Below, piece by piece: positions 17,119-27,029 of a stretch of DNA of 64,000 nt. How positions within the stretch are numbered: position 1 is the first letter of the stretch; each line of letters opens with the position of its first letter. Source of the DNA: Streptococcus thermophilus. Lineage in GTDB: Bacteria; Actinomycetota; Actinomycetes; Mycobacteriales; Mycobacteriaceae. A program made the position numbers and the translations under genes. The stretch is from positions 2,232,001 to 2,296,000 of the forward strand of contig UYIL01000003.1 in NCBI GenBank assembly GCA_900618065.1, read 5' to 3'. The notes under the pieces were generated by a model. It saw only the letters and a program-made list of their open reading frames with translations, was not told the origin of the DNA and did no database searches.

Positions 17119-18386
17119 CACCGGTTCCCCCTGCTGCGCGCGAGCAGCTCAGCGACGGTCAGCGATCCATCGCGGTTCTCGTCCGCGCGGCGGCGACCGC
17201 GGGACTCATCGAGTTCAGTACGGGGCTCCAAAGCGCGGCGTTCCTCCGCTTCTCTGCGCTCGCGAGCCTCCCTCTCAGCCCGCTGCGCCTGCTCCGCCCT
17301 TTCCGCCTCCTCGCGCCGGCGACGGTACTCTTCTTCACGTTGGCGGCGCTGCTGCTCTTCGTACTGGCGCTGCTCCTCTTCACGCTGGCGGCGCTGTGCC
17401 TCTTCACGCTGGCGGCGCTGCTCCTCTTCACGCTGACGCTGTTCGCGGGCGGCACGCTCGCGGCGCTCAGCCTCTGCTTTTTGTTGCGCCTCCCGCGCAG
17501 CTTGCTCGCGGTCAATTTCTTCTTGGCGCTCACGAATCAGGTCAGTCAGTGGGTTCCGGCCCTCGGGAGCGCGGTGCGATCCGACGCGGCCGGCCACAGC
17601 ATCCGAGGACGGCGCGCCCGACACAACGGACGAGCCCGGCCCGGTCTGGCGGGCAGTCGCGCGGGACAGTTCAGGCGGCTGCGCCTGCGGAGGCTGCTGG
17701 GCATTGGAACTTTGCAGCGCGGAGATCGCTCCCCGGCGCTCCTGGTGCTCCTGGTCGCGGACCGGCTCGATGATCGAAGTATCGTCCTCCGCCCCCGGCC
17801 CCTGCCAACGGCGGGACGGTTGCTGTTGCTGCTGCACCCGAACTCGCGGCTGTTGCTGCGCCTGAGCTCGTGGCTGTTGTTGCGCTTGCGCACGCGGCTG
17901 CTGCTGCGGCTCGGGGCGCACGGTGTGACTGGTGCGCGATTCAATCTCCCGAACGCGGCGGGCTTCTGCCTGCAGTGCAGCCGGCTCGTAGCCGAACTCG
18001 CGGCCGGAAAGGTCTTCGAGCTGGGCGCGCAAGTTTGCCAGCTCTTCGCGGATCTCGCGCAGCAGGTCGAGGTCGGCAACGGGCGGGAGGCCTTCGGCGG
18101 CGCGGTCGGCATCGTTGCGCGCGTAGAGGGCTTCGAGTTCTGCGGCGTGCTCGCGACGTTCAGCGTCAAGAAGCGCTTGGGCGGCATCGCGGTCGTTGCG
18201 CGTGCGGGTGACCAGCAAGAATCCAAGGATGGCAGCCCACAGGGCGGCTAACAGGGCGATCTGAAGCCAGACGGCAGAGTCGCTGATCAGCATGATCACC
18301 GTAGCGATCAATGCCAATGCGATGAGAAGCATCATCCACAGATTGCCCCCATCGCGCGATCGGGTCCGTCCTGCGTACTCAGTCAT
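17118..18386 (-). CDS. DUF6779 membrane protein with long charged coiled coil
   Basis: 422 residues; start MTEYAGRTRSRDG. Two adjacent hydrophobic helices (about 15-60) anchor the protein; then a DUF6779 helix-rich segment (RNDRDAAQALLDAERREH... ANLRAQLEDLSG). After a Gln/Pro/Arg-rich stretch (135-270) comes an Arg/Glu/Gln-rich coiled coil built of REEEQRRQ-type repeats (about 290-375). The C-terminus reads DENRDGSLTVAELLARSR, an EF-hand-like spacing of Asp, Asn, Asp and Glu followed by a TVAELLAR motif. Sits in the conserved corynebacterial order folK-DUF3180-DUF6779-Rossmann-panC. A cell-envelope or division scaffold is possible; no function is established. Confidence 0.8.
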   Translation of the reverse strand: MTEYAGRTRSRDGGNLWMMLLIALALIATVIMLISDSAVWLQIALLAALWAAILGFLLVTRTRNDRDAAQALLDAERREHAAELEALYARNDADRAAEGLPPVADLDLLREIREELANLRAQLEDLSGREFGYEPAALQAEARRVREIESRTSHTVRPEPQQQPRAQAQQQPRAQAQQQPRVRVQQQQQPSRRWQGPGAEDDTSIIEPVRDQEHQERRGAISALQSSNAQQPPQAQPPELSRATARQTGPGSSVVSGAPSSDAVAGRVGSHRAPEGRNPLTDLIRERQEEIDREQAAREAQQKAEAERRERAAREQRQREEEQRRQREEAQRRQREEEQRQYEEQQRRQREEEYRRRREEAERAEQAQRAEREARERREAEERRALEPRTELDESRGRRRADENRDGSLTVAELLARSRGNR

Positions 18387-18396
18387 GTTCCTTACC

Positions 18397-18864
18397 TTAA
18401 CCCGCACCTTCCCCCTCATTAGGTGGCGACACTTCGCAGGAACGCTCCAGAATAACTCCAGCAACGCTTAAGAAAACTGCGCCGGCGAGCCCTGTGAGCA
18501 CCCCTGGGAGGTCTGCCTCTGCCGCGGCAAGCATATTTACCCATGGCACCACCCACACCGTAAGGCCCAGGAACCAGCCGCCCAACACCGCCCCGGCCCA
18601 GGCACCGGACTTACCGATGATCATGAAGTTGGCCACCATCATCGGATTGAGCTGGGATCGGTCCAGACCGACACGGCCCTCGTCGCGACGCCGGCGCACC
18701 ACCACGGCGAGGAACACGCACAGCGCACCCACCGCCCACAGCGGCAGCGCCCACACCGCAGACACCGTTTGCCACGAGCCGTAGAATCGGCGCACGAGAA
18801 TCAGCGCGGCTGCGGCAAAGAACCCTGCGATGCCAATGAGAGCTGCGATGTCGGTGCGTTTCAC
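18397..18864 (-). CDS. DUF3180 membrane protein
   Basis: 155 residues with four hydrophobic helices (DIAALIGIAGFFAAAALIL, VWALPLWAVGALCVFLAVV, and two after residue 80) around a short cytoplasmic loop ending LDRSQLNPMMVANFMI. The R-L/P-x-x-x-A-x-x-x-x-x-K-A pattern is the DUF3180 signature. The ATG overlaps the folK stop by 4 bases (ATGA), so it is co-translated with the folate genes, although a role in folate synthesis is unproven. Confidence 0.85.
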   Translation of the reverse strand: MKRTDIAALIGIAGFFAAAALILVRRFYGSWQTVSAVWALPLWAVGALCVFLAVVVRRRRDEGRVGLDRSQLNPMMVANFMIIGKSGAWAGAVLGGWFLGLTVWVVPWVNMLAAAEADLPGVLTGLAGAVFLSVAGVILERSCEVSPPNEGEGAG

Positions 18865-19328
18865 GGCTCCACCTTCCGCACCTCGGCGACCTCTGCGGGA
18901 GCGAGCGCAGCCAGATGCTTATCGACGTCCCCACCGACCTCCCCCCACGGCACCAGCACAAACGCTCTCTCGAAAGCGCGGGGATGCGGCACGGTCAGCG
19001 TCTCGGTGTCGCGGGTGATCGGGGCGCCGGTGTCGTCGAAAAGCGCAATGATGTCCACGTCGAGCGTGCGCGGACCCCAGCGGACATCGCGCACGCGGCC
19101 CGCTTTGCGTTCGAGGCGCTGGCAGCGGGCGAGCAGCTCTCCGGGCGACTCCTCGACCTCCACGATGAGCACTTGGTTGAGGAAGTCCTGCTGCTCCACC
19201 CCGCCCCACGGCGGGGTGCTGTACAAGCTCGATGCCGCCACGAGTTCATCTTCGAAATCCGCGGCCGCCTTGGACAGGTGCGCGCGCGAATTCCCCATGT
19301 TGGACCCGGTAGAAATGACAGCGCGCAT
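18861..19328 (-). CDS. folK: 2-amino-4-hydroxy-6-hydroxymethyldihydropteridine pyrophosphokinase
   Basis: 155 residues. Transfers pyrophosphate from ATP to 6-hydroxymethyl-dihydropterin in folate synthesis. The HPPK signature is present: TGSNMGN at the N-terminus, YSTPPWG, RWGPRTLDVDII (about 85-96) with the metal-binding Asp pair, and VPHPRAFERAFVL. Normal length. Third enzyme of a minus-strand folE-folP-folB-folK operon; the stop overlaps the DUF3180 start. Confidence 0.97.
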   Translation of the reverse strand: MRAVISTGSNMGNSRAHLSKAAADFEDELVAASSLYSTPPWGGVEQQDFLNQVLIVEVEESPGELLARCQRLERKAGRVRDVRWGPRTLDVDIIALFDDTGAPITRDTETLTVPHPRAFERAFVLVPWGEVGGDVDKHLAALAPAEVAEVRKVEP

Positions 19329-19333
19329 AGCGT

Positions 19334-19774
19334 CTAGACCTCCTCGGTGCCCGCGCGACCGGTCCGACTTGGGGTGCCGGGGCGCACCATCGTCGGCATG
19401 GACGCGGCGGTTTTGCGGGAGCGGCGGGAGGTGACGGCGACGTCGTCAAGCGCAACGCCCACGGGCGCGTGCGGCTTGTGCACGGTGACCTCGATGGCGT
19501 GCAACTGCGTGAACTCGGCGAGCGCGGCGTCAGCGATCTCGGTGGCGACAGTCTCAATGAGCTGGCGCGGGGAGCCGCCCGCGATGTCCACGGCCAGCTG
19601 CGCCAACGCGGCGTAATTGACCGTCTGCGTCAGATCATCGCCGGCTGCGGCGGCTGCGAAGTCGAGCCAGCAGGTGATGTCGACGATGAACGGCTGGCCG
19701 AACTCCGTCTCGTGCGGCAAAACGCCGTGGTTCGCGTGGACCTGAATCCCGGTCAGGTGAATACGGTCAGCCAT
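19334..19774 (-). CDS. folB: dihydroneopterin aldolase
   Basis: 146 residues; start MADRIHLTGIQVHANHG. Converts 7,8-dihydroneopterin to 6-hydroxymethyl-dihydropterin and glycolaldehyde. Recognised by GIQVHANHGVLPHETEFGQPF, NYAALAQ, and LIETVATEIAD with the substrate-binding Glu. The last 25 residues (SRKTAASMPTMVRPG...) are a basic extension beyond the normal end. Its start lies inside the folP 3' end (8-base overlap), so translation is coupled. The upstream frame extension is rejected because it would run through folP. Confidence 0.95.
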   Translation of the reverse strand: MADRIHLTGIQVHANHGVLPHETEFGQPFIVDITCWLDFAAAAAGDDLTQTVNYAALAQLAVDIAGGSPRQLIETVATEIADAALAEFTQLHAIEVTVHKPHAPVGVALDDVAVTSRRSRKTAASMPTMVRPGTPSRTGRAGTEEV

Positions 19775-20663
19775 TACTGCCTCCTGGGGTGTTCTGCGTG
19801 CTGGCGTAGTCTGCGCCGAGGCGCCATGCGGCAGCGACGTCGACTGCGTCGCGTGACACATCGACTTCGTGCACGCGCACACCCCACGCGCCGAGGTGCG
19901 CGCTAATCGCTGTCACCGCGCTTGTCGCGGGATCCGCCAAGCCCGGGTTGGCTTCCAGGCCGCGGTTCGCGCGGACCTCCATGAGGAAGCGCTTGCGGGA
20001 AGCGCCCACGAGAATGGGCAGGTCACCGGCGATGAGCTCCGGTAGCGCCTGAAGCAGCGCCCAGTTGTCGGCGGCAGTTTTAGCGAAGCCCAGGCCCGGG
20101 TCGAGCACGATCTGAGAGCGGTCCACACCGGCGTCGACCGCGTTGTCGGCCAGGCGCTTCAGGGTGTCGCGCACGTCGCGCACGACGTCGCCGCCGTGAT
20201 CAGCCGCACCGGCCGCGTTGCCGAATTCGCCGCCGCTCAAGGTTCGCCAGTGCATGAGGCACACCGGCAGACCGGTTTCCGACATGACGCGGTACATATC
20301 AGGGTCGGCCAAGCCTCCGGAGACATCGTTGATCATGTCCACGCCGGCCTCGGCTGCGGCAAGCGCCGTCGACGCGCGCATCGTGTCCACTGACGTGCGG
20401 ATCCCCTCCGCGTGCAGCGCTGCGATGACCGGCTTCACGCGCTCGGCTTCGAGGTCAGCCTCCACGCGGGTCGCACCGGGACGGGTCGATTCGGCGCCGA
20501 CATCGATCATGTCCGCGCCCTGTGCCACCAGGTCCTTCGCATGTGCGATGGCGGCGTCGCGGTCGAGCCACTTGCCGCCGTCGGAAAAGCTGTCTTCGGT
20601 GACGTTGAGGATCCCCATGACCATCGTGCGGCCCGGGGTGGTCAGCTCCTTCACCGTGGTCAT
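19767..20663 (-). CDS. folP: dihydropteroate synthase
   Basis: 298 residues. Joins 6-hydroxymethyl-dihydropterin pyrophosphate to p-aminobenzoate, the sulfonamide target. DHPS motifs: MGILNVTEDSFSDGGKW (near residue 15), DVGAESTRPGATRV, VSGGLADPDM and the terminal GVRVHEVDVSRDAV. TIM-barrel length is normal. Lies between folE (5-base gap) and folB (8-base overlap). Confidence 0.97.
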   Translation of the reverse strand: MTTVKELTTPGRTMVMGILNVTEDSFSDGGKWLDRDAAIAHAKDLVAQGADMIDVGAESTRPGATRVEADLEAERVKPVIAALHAEGIRTSVDTMRASTALAAAEAGVDMINDVSGGLADPDMYRVMSETGLPVCLMHWRTLSGGEFGNAAGAADHGGDVVRDVRDTLKRLADNAVDAGVDRSQIVLDPGLGFAKTAADNWALLQALPELIAGDLPILVGASRKRFLMEVRANRGLEANPGLADPATSAVTAISAHLGAWGVRVHEVDVSRDAVDVAAAWRLGADYASTQNTPGGSNG

Positions 20664-20668
20664 GCTTT

Positions 20669-21370
20669 TTACCCCCTGATCAGGCTCAACACTTCAGCGC
20701 GGGACGCGGCGTTGCGTTTGAATCCGCCGCGCACAGCCGAGGTCGTCGTCGTGGCGCCCGGCTTGCGGATGCCACGCATGGCCATGCACAGGTGTTCGCA
20801 TTCGATCACGACAATCACGGATTGCGCCTGCAGCTTATCGACGAGCGCATCCGCAATCTGACTAGTCAACCTCTCCTGCACCTGCGGACGCTTCGCGTAC
20901 ATATCTGCCAACCGCGCCAGCTTGGACAAACCGGTGACATGACCGTCGCTGCCGGGGATATAACCGATGTGCGCCACACCGTAGAACGGCACCAGGTGGT
21001 GCTCGCATGTGGAGTAGATCGGCACGTCGCGCACCAGGACGAGCTCCTCGTGGTTCTCCGCGAACGTCTTGTCCAGGACCTCTGTCGGGTCAACGTGCAA
21101 CCCAGCAAAGACCTCTTCGTAGGCGCGGGCGACTCGGGCCGGGGTGTCCACGAGACCTTCCCGGTCCGGGTCCTCCCCCACCGCGAGCAGCAGCTCGCGC
21201 ACGGCGGCTTCGGCGCGCTCGCGGTCGAAAGCCGGCCGTCCATTGTCGGTCCCGGTGCGGGTTTCGACGATTGGTTCCACTTCCCCGTCGCCGGCCAGCA
21301 GACCGGGATTGACCACGTCATCGATGTCACCGATGTCGCCGACTTTGTCTTCAGGCTTCGTCACTGTCAC
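20669..21370 (-). CDS. folE: GTP cyclohydrolase I
   Basis: 233 residues, GTG start overlapping the ftsH stop by 4 bases (GTGA), so the folate operon follows ftsH translationally. Converts GTP to 7,8-dihydroneopterin triphosphate, the first folate step. Zinc and catalytic motifs: [35 protein letters not shown], and [17 protein letters not shown]. Residues 1-45 are an acidic N-terminal extension before the conserved core, longer than in many FolE proteins. The downstream order folE-folP-folB-folK makes a complete dihydropterin branch. Confidence 0.97.
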   Translation of the reverse strand: MTVTKPEDKVGDIGDIDDVVNPGLLAGDGEVEPIVETRTGTDNGRPAFDRERAEAAVRELLLAVGEDPDREGLVDTPARVARAYEEVFAGLHVDPTEVLDKTFAENHEELVLVRDVPIYSTCEHHLVPFYGVAHIGYIPGSDGHVTGLSKLARLADMYAKRPQVQERLTSQIADALVDKLQAQSVIVVIECEHLCMAMRGIRKPGATTTTSAVRGGFKRNAASRAEVLSLIRG

Positions 21371-23973
21371 TCCTTCGGCTTCACGAATCGGGGGCCGCCG
21401 CCGCGGGCCGGGTCGTTGTCCTGGCCAAGGCCCGGCTCAGCGTCCGGGCGCGGCAACTGCTGGGTGGGGTCAGCCTCCTCCGCGGTCGACGGCTCAGCCA
21501 CACCGGAGGAGTCCCGGTTTGGAGCAGATTCCTCACTCGACGCGTCCTTCTTGTCGTCCCACCGGTGGTCCGGCTGCTCATTCTCCGGGAGGCGGAAACC
21601 AATCAGCTCTGGCTCCTGCTGCGGCGCCTGGCCCTGTTGACCTGGCGGCTGCACGGGATAAGCGTTCGTTCCCGGATGTTGCGGCTGCGACGGGGGCGGC
21701 GACGCCGGTTGTGCGGTGCCGAACTGCTCTGTCGGCTGGTTCGGCATGGGCTGGGGCTGGGGCTGGGGCTGCAGCTGACCGGTTTGACCAGGTTGGCCTG
21801 TGCGGCCGTCGCCAGCGTAGGACCAGTCTGCCGGAGGTTGCGGGCCGTCGTAACGTGGGTGGGGACCGTTCGGGCCAGCACCGTTTTGGGGGTTCTGGTT
21901 GTTCTGGCCGCGCCGCCAGCGCGAAGAGCCGCCTTGGTTATAGCGCTTGTTGTAGTCCTGGTCCAGCTCGGCTTTGCGCTGCGCTTGTCGGTGCTCGCGT
22001 GCCTGCTGGGACGCCTCGAGCAGGGAGAACTTCTTCGGCGGTTCCTCGCCGCGCTCCTTAGCCAGTTCCACCGGAGTCTTCACCGGTTCATAGCCGCTCT
22101 GGCGCGGGAAGCGGGAATCCACAGCAGGCAGGTCCGCACCCTGCGGATCAATGCCGTCGAAAATGGCTTCCAGGTCGCCGCGGCGCAGGGTTTCCTTCTC
22201 CAGCAACTTGGAAGCCAGCGCATCCAAGTAGTCGCGGTGGTCCGCGAGGATGGAGTAGGCGCGGGCATGTGCGACGTCGATAAGCTCATGCACCTCGCGG
22301 TCGATCGATTCCGCGATTGCCGGCGAGTAATCCAGCGAGCCACCGCCCATCGCGCGGGCAAAGGGATCGCCGTCCTCGTCGCCGTACTTCACGGTGCCGA
22401 GTGTGGAGCTCATGCCGTACTCCATGACCATCGCGCGGGCGATCTTCGTGGCCTGTTCGATGTCGGCCGACGCGCCGGTGGTGGGCTCACCGAAGACGAG
22501 CTCCTCAGCAGCGCGGCCGCCCATAGCGAAGACGAGTCGGGCGAAGAGCTCATCGCGGTTGTACATGCCCTTGTCGTCCTCAGCTGCGGTCATGGCGTGG
22601 CCGCCGGTGCGGCCGCGGGCCAGGATGGTCACCTTGTACACGCGCTCAATGTCCTTGAGCGCCCACGCGGCGAGTGTGTGGCCACCCTCGTGGTAGGCAG
22701 TGACCTTCTTCTCCTTCTCGGAGATGATCTTCGACGACCGGCGCGGACCGCCGACAACACGGTCGGAGGCCTCCTCGAGCGCATCGGCAGTGATCACGTT
22801 GCCGCCGATGCGGGCGGTGAGCAGCGCAGCCTCGTTGAGCACGTTCGACAGATCCGCACCGGACATGCCGGCGGTGCGCTTCGCTAAGGAACCCAAGTCA
22901 ACATCGGGGCCGAGCGGCTTGTTCTTCGCGTGCACCTCGAGGATCTTCTGGCGTCCGGCCAGGTCCGGGTTGGTCACCGGAATCTGACGGTCGAAACGGC
23001 CCGGGCGCAGCAGCGCTGGGTCAAGAATATCCGGGCGGTTCGTCGCGGCGATGAGGATGACGCCTTCGCGGTCACCGAAACCGTCCATCTCCACGAGCAA
23101 CTGGTTGAGGGTCTGCTCGCGCTCGTCGTGGCCGCCGCCTGTGCCGGAGCCACGCTGGCGGCCGACCGCGTCGATCTCGTCAACGAAGATGATGCACGGC
23201 GAATTCTCGCGGGCCTGCTTGAACAGGTCGCGCACGCGGGAAGCACCGACACCGACGAACATCTCCACGAAGTCCGAACCGGAAATGGAGTAGAACGGCA
23301 CCCCAGCCTCACCCGCGACAGCGCGGGCCAACAGCGTCTTACCGGTACCGGGCGGGCCGTAGAGCAGCACACCGCGGGGAATCTTCGCGCCCAGTTTCTC
23401 GTAGATCTCCGGGTCCTGGAGGAAGTCCTTGATCTCCTGCAGCTCGTCGACAGCCTCATCCGCACCCGCGACATCGGCGAACGTGTTCGTCGGCATGTCC
23501 TTGGTCAGCTGCTTCGCCCGCGAGCCGCCGATGCCGAACATGCCGCCACCGGCCTGCATGCGGTACATGAAGAACATGATCAAACCGAAGATGAGCAGCA
23601 TCGGCAGCATGAAGCCCAACATCGACAACAGGAAGGAATCCTGCGTCACGTTCGTGGTGTAGGAGTCCGTCTCCGACTCGCGCACCGCGTTGAAAATGTC
23701 CGGAGTCGTGCGCGCCGGGTACTGCGCCTGCACGGACTCAATGCCTTCACGCTCCTCGACGGTGATGGGTTCGCGCAGGTCCAGGCGAACGCGCTGCTCA
23801 CGGTCGTCGATCTGAGCTTCTTCGACGTTATTGTCCGCCAACTGCTTAAGCGCAATAGAGGTATCCACCTCGACGTAGTTGCGCGACTGATCACCAATCA
23901 GAGTGGTCAGGTACAGCAGAATGAGCAGGACGGCACCGATGATGCCGTAACGCACGACGAGTTTGTTATTCAT
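21367..23973 (-). CDS. ftsH: ATP-dependent zinc metalloprotease FtsH
   Basis: 868 residues. Membrane-bound AAA protease that degrades misfolded membrane proteins. Two N-terminal membrane helices (about 9-27 and 112-135) flank a periplasmic domain; AAA module with Walker A GPPGTGKT, Walker [31 protein letters not shown]; zinc site HEGGH in place of the commoner HEAGH, with the third ligand in [13 protein letters not shown]. The C-terminal 230 residues are Gln/Pro/Gly-rich and disordered, ending in a basic [11 protein letters not shown]. Such a tail is longer than in E. coli FtsH (about 640 residues). ATG after AAAGGG. Confidence 0.97.
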   Translation of the reverse strand: MNNKLVVRYGIIGAVLLILLYLTTLIGDQSRNYVEVDTSIALKQLADNNVEEAQIDDREQRVRLDLREPITVEEREGIESVQAQYPARTTPDIFNAVRESETDSYTTNVTQDSFLLSMLGFMLPMLLIFGLIMFFMYRMQAGGGMFGIGGSRAKQLTKDMPTNTFADVAGADEAVDELQEIKDFLQDPEIYEKLGAKIPRGVLLYGPPGTGKTLLARAVAGEAGVPFYSISGSDFVEMFVGVGASRVRDLFKQARENSPCIIFVDEIDAVGRQRGSGTGGGHDEREQTLNQLLVEMDGFGDREGVILIAATNRPDILDPALLRPGRFDRQIPVTNPDLAGRQKILEVHAKNKPLGPDVDLGSLAKRTAGMSGADLSNVLNEAALLTARIGGNVITADALEEASDRVVGGPRRSSKIISEKEKKVTAYHEGGHTLAAWALKDIERVYKVTILARGRTGGHAMTAAEDDKGMYNRDELFARLVFAMGGRAAEELVFGEPTTGASADIEQATKIARAMVMEYGMSSTLGTVKYGDEDGDPFARAMGGGSLDYSPAIAESIDREVHELIDVAHARAYSILADHRDYLDALASKLLEKETLRRGDLEAIFDGIDPQGADLPAVDSRFPRQSGYEPVKTPVELAKERGEEPPKKFSLLEASQQAREHRQAQRKAELDQDYNKRYNQGGSSRWRRGQNNQNPQNGAGPNGPHPRYDGPQPPADWSYAGDGRTGQPGQTGQLQPQPQPQPMPNQPTEQFGTAQPASPPPSQPQHPGTNAYPVQPPGQQGQAPQQEPELIGFRLPENEQPDHRWDDKKDASSEESAPNRDSSGVAEPSTAEEADPTQQLPRPDAEPGLGQDNDPARGGGPRFVKPKE

Positions 23974-24094
23974 CTAGCCCTTTTGCTTGGTGGGGAGGGG
24001 GTGAATGGTTTCTAGCTATTACACCCTACTCACGGGCCGGACATTAAATTCCCGAGCGGGACGTTCGCTCACAGCGTGCGTGGGAAAGACCGCG

Positions 24095-24742
24095 TTAGAT
24101 CTCGACGGACTCCGGGCCCTCTTCGCGCGCAGGAACCGGTTCTTCACCGGCATCGGAATAGACCCGCGGGTGCAACGTGCCGATGTACGGCAGGTCGCGG
24201 TAGCGCTCCGCGTAGTCCAAGCCGTAACCGATGACGAATTCGTTGGGGATCTCGAACCCGACGTCGAAAAGCTCCACCTGCGCACTCTGCACCTCGGGCT
24301 TACGCAGCAGCGTAACCACCTTCAAGCTCTTCGGTTGACGGCCCTTCAAGTTCTTCATCAACCACGACAGGGTCAGACCGGAGTCAATGATGTCCTCCAC
24401 AACCAGCACGTCGCGCCCGGAGATCTCCTTGTCCAAGTCCTTCATAATGCGCACCACGCCGGAGCTAGTGGTCGAATTGCCGTAGGAGGACACAGCCATG
24501 AACTCCACCTGCGCAGGAATCGACAGCGCACGGGCAAAGTCGGTAAGGAAGTAGACCGCGCCTTTGAGCACGCACACGAGGATGAGGTCATCGTCCGCGT
24601 CGCGGTACAGCTCCGAAACTTTGTCCGCCATCTCCTGGATGCGGCGCTTGAGCTCCTCTTCCGGGATGAGTACTGCCTCCACGTCGTTGCCGTAACGGTG
24701 ATCCGGAACGTTGAAGTCCTTCTTGTCGTGCAAGTCAGCCAT
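24095..24742 (-). CDS. hpt: hypoxanthine phosphoribosyltransferase
   Basis: 215 residues; start [12 protein letters not shown]. Purine salvage: transfers phosphoribosyl from PRPP to hypoxanthine or guanine. PRPP-binding loop [17 protein letters not shown] (acidic pair EDIIDSG), [14 protein letters not shown] and the C-terminal [21 protein letters not shown]. Length is about 20-30 residues above the usual 180-190 because of an acidic tail ([14 protein letters not shown]). Sits between ftsH and tilS in the conserved actinobacterial order, here separated from tilS by three inserted genes on the other strand. Divergent from the lipoprotein at 24816. Confidence 0.95.
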   Translation of the reverse strand: MADLHDKKDFNVPDHRYGNDVEAVLIPEEELKRRIQEMADKVSELYRDADDDLILVCVLKGAVYFLTDFARALSIPAQVEFMAVSSYGNSTTSSGVVRIMKDLDKEISGRDVLVVEDIIDSGLTLSWLMKNLKGRQPKSLKVVTLLRKPEVQSAQVELFDVGFEIPNEFVIGYGLDYAERYRDLPYIGTLHPRVYSDAGEEPVPAREEGPESVEI

Positions 24743-24802
24743 GTGGGCTATTGTGCCAAAACTTGACACAAACAACCCACAGTTAGGTGCGCGAAAGTTG
24801 GT

Positions 24803-24808
24803 TACTAT
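24803..24808 (+). promoter_or_regulatory. -10 box for the lipoprotein at 24816
   Basis: TACTAT ends 7 bases before the ATG at 24816, the leaderless spacing. It also rules out the ATG at 24807 as start, because that ATG overlaps the box. Confidence 0.5.
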
Positions 24809-24815
24809 GGCAGCT

Positions 24816-25850
24816 ATGAAACTGCGCGCGCTGGCCGGCATGCTCATGGTTGCTGTTCTCTCCGCCACAACTGTGTCCTGCTCTTCGTTGCAGGAAAAAC
24901 AGGGAGGCGGCAGCGAATCACACCCCATGGGCTGGGACAAGAAGGAAGTCGGGGAGCTCTTTGACGCTGGTGTGTTTAACGGCGCCTCCCTAACCACCTG
25001 CGACCTCGGCGACGAATTCTACAGCTCGCTCAACTGGGAAGACATCGAACTCATACCCGGACGCGTAGAAGGCGCAGAAAGGTGCGAGGGCTGGCTAACC
25101 ACGGACAGTGGCAAAGCATCGGCGCAAATCTTCGTCGTCCCGGACGGAATGGGAGCCGAGGGCGCTGAAACACTCAAAGAAACCGGCCTGGAGGATTGGT
25201 CCGACTTTTCCGATTCCCCCGACAAGTGCGAGCTACGGTCCGACCGAGACGAGTTCAAAGGCACCCGCCTGTACTTGAGCGCCCCATGCGAGGCCCTCTA
25301 CCCCATGGCCAAGCAGCTGAGTAACCTGGCCAACTTCAACGCAGGCAACGGCAAAGAGTTCGTCGACCCCGCTGTTGGCAGAGGCACCGGTGCCTCACCG
25401 GACTACTCCGCGGCACTCGAGAACGCCAAGGACCTGCACGAGCCGGGGGACATCGCCTCCACGATGTCGGAGGGGACAACGTTGACGCCCAACAAGGTGG
25501 TCATCACCCAAGAACCCAGCCAGTATTTCGACGCCAACATCCCCCAGCTCTGCGTTGAAACCGAGTTCTACGTGGGAAGCGTCACGGAGGACGGCGAATT
25601 TGAACTGCCCAGCATGCGCTACATCAACCCATCCGGGGAAACCACCGAGCTAGACAAGGTCACAGGGGCCGGTGGCCTGTTCGCCTCCGGCGGCAAACGA
25701 GATGTGAAGTACTGCGGCTTCGCTTCCAGCGGGTTAAAGGACACTGACCTCGTGCTCGTCGCCACCGGCATCGGCGGCGAGGAAGCAAGCCGCGACTCCG
25801 CCCACTGGAAGTTCACCGTCGACGGCTCTCAAGAACAAGTCATTGAATAA
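24816..25850 (+). CDS. putative lipoprotein, first of a tandem paralogue triplet
   Basis: 344 residues; start [22 protein letters not shown], with the lipobox TVSC. The mature protein carries the family phrases [56 protein letters not shown] and a terminal [13 protein letters not shown] segment. These recur in the two following genes, which differ in their membrane anchors. Promoter as noted is leaderless-like. Envelope-localised; family unknown to me. Confidence 0.85.
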   Translation: MKLRALAGMLMVAVLSATTVSCSSLQEKQGGGSESHPMGWDKKEVGELFDAGVFNGASLTTCDLGDEFYSSLNWEDIELIPGRVEGAERCEGWLTTDSGKASAQIFVVPDGMGAEGAETLKETGLEDWSDFSDSPDKCELRSDRDEFKGTRLYLSAPCEALYPMAKQLSNLANFNAGNGKEFVDPAVGRGTGASPDYSAALENAKDLHEPGDIASTMSEGTTLTPNKVVITQEPSQYFDANIPQLCVETEFYVGSVTEDGEFELPSMRYINPSGETTELDKVTGAGGLFASGGKRDVKYCGFASSGLKDTDLVLVATGIGGEEASRDSAHWKFTVDGSQEQVIE

Positions 25851-25862
25851 GGCAGACTCCAC

Positions 25863-27029
25863 ATGACCAACCACAACGCACCGACCCCGCAGCCGTACCA
25901 GCAGCCGCAGCCGTACCCAGCCCAACCTGGTCAGCCTGGTCAGCCGGGCCAACCTGGTCAGCCTGGTCAACCTGGTCAGCCTGGCCAACCTGGTCAGCCG
26001 CCCGCCAAGGGGAACACCGGGCTCATTGTAGGCATTGTGGCAGCAACCCTTGCCGTGTTGGCTTTGGTGGCGGGCATCTTGCTGTACATCTTCGGCGAAA
26101 ACGGCGACCGCGGTGCTGGAGCATCTTCTCCGCTGAGCGAAGAAACCGTGGCGAATATGGTCGAAGACGGCAAGCTCGTCGAGTGCGACAACGCTGAATT
26201 CTTCGAGTCCGTGGGGTGGAACGAAGGCAAAGCGACCAGGGAGTCGCCGTACACCGGTAAAACGTGTTGGGGCCGAGTGGAAACCGAGGTGGGCAATTTC
26301 GCGGTGGAAGTGCAGCTCAGCAACGATCGCGATCTATACGCCCCGATAGATGTCCAGTGGGATGCCGCCCGAGGTGCCTTGGACAGCTGGCAGGAGGAAA
26401 ACTGGAACGGGGATGATACGCCTTTTCCAATGGGGCATTGCGAATTGGCAAGCGATAAGCCGGAGCTAGCCGGAATCCGTTTGACCTCGATCAACGGCCC
26501 GTGCGAGCCGCTGTATCCTGCGGCGATCCAGATCGAAAACCTGCTCACGGATTCATTCACCGACCCGCGCCCCGGCGCGGTCACCACCGTTACCCCATCA
26601 TTTTTTGACCAGCTGGCTGATGCGAAGACCTTCGACGACACCATCGATCTTCCCGGTGGGGTCGCTGTGACGGTGCTAGGGGCGGATGTGCACGAGGACG
26701 TGGATGAGGCGGTGAGCATCACCGGGCGCCGAGCGTGCGTCGATACGCGTGTGAACCCCGGAGGAGACTACCCCGCGCTTGTGCTGCGCCACCCTGGAGA
26801 AGGAGACATCGTGTTGGAACCGGAACCGCAAGGCAAAGCCGCGCCGGGATCCGATGCGGAGTTGGTGCGGTACTGCCAGGGCGTGAAATCCTTTGCGATA
26901 GACGGTAAATACCTGGTCACGGCTCCAGCAGACGGTTTCAGCGAAGGCGACGACATCGTCGATCCCGACGGCGTGTGGGCATTCCGCACCGGCAGTACCA
27001 CCACTGAATCGAAGCCGATCAACTCATGA
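25863..27029 (+). CDS. membrane-anchored paralogue with Pro-Gly-Gln repeat arm, second of the triplet
   Basis: 388 residues. A cytoplasmic arm of tandem PGQ units (residues about 20-46) and a membrane helix (NTGLIVGIVAATLAVLALVA, 50-72) precede the family domain: LVECDNAEFFESVGWNE, HCELASDKPELAGIRLTSI, CEPLYPAAIQIENLL. The repeats are also tandem at the DNA level (CCTGGTCAG units, about 25921-25999), so length variation by slippage is possible. The next gene starts inside its stop (ATGA). Confidence 0.85.
   Translation: MTNHNAPTPQPYQQPQPYPAQPGQPGQPGQPGQPGQPGQPGQPGQPPAKGNTGLIVGIVAATLAVLALVAGILLYIFGENGDRGAGASSPLSEETVANMVEDGKLVECDNAEFFESVGWNEGKATRESPYTGKTCWGRVETEVGNFAVEVQLSNDRDLYAPIDVQWDAARGALDSWQEENWNGDDTPFPMGHCELASDKPELAGIRLTSINGPCEPLYPAAIQIENLLTDSFTDPRPGAVTTVTPSFFDQLADAKTFDDTIDLPGGVAVTVLGADVHEDVDEAVSITGRRACVDTRVNPGGDYPALVLRHPGEGDIVLEPEPQGKAAPGSDAELVRYCQGVKSFAIDGKYLVTAPADGFSEGDDIVDPDGVWAFRTGSTTTESKPINS

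Noticed and set aside
15943..17436. A 497-codon plus-strand frame across the panC-like and DUF6779 genes.
   Set aside because: Shadow; the opposite strand carries several recognised genes in an operon.
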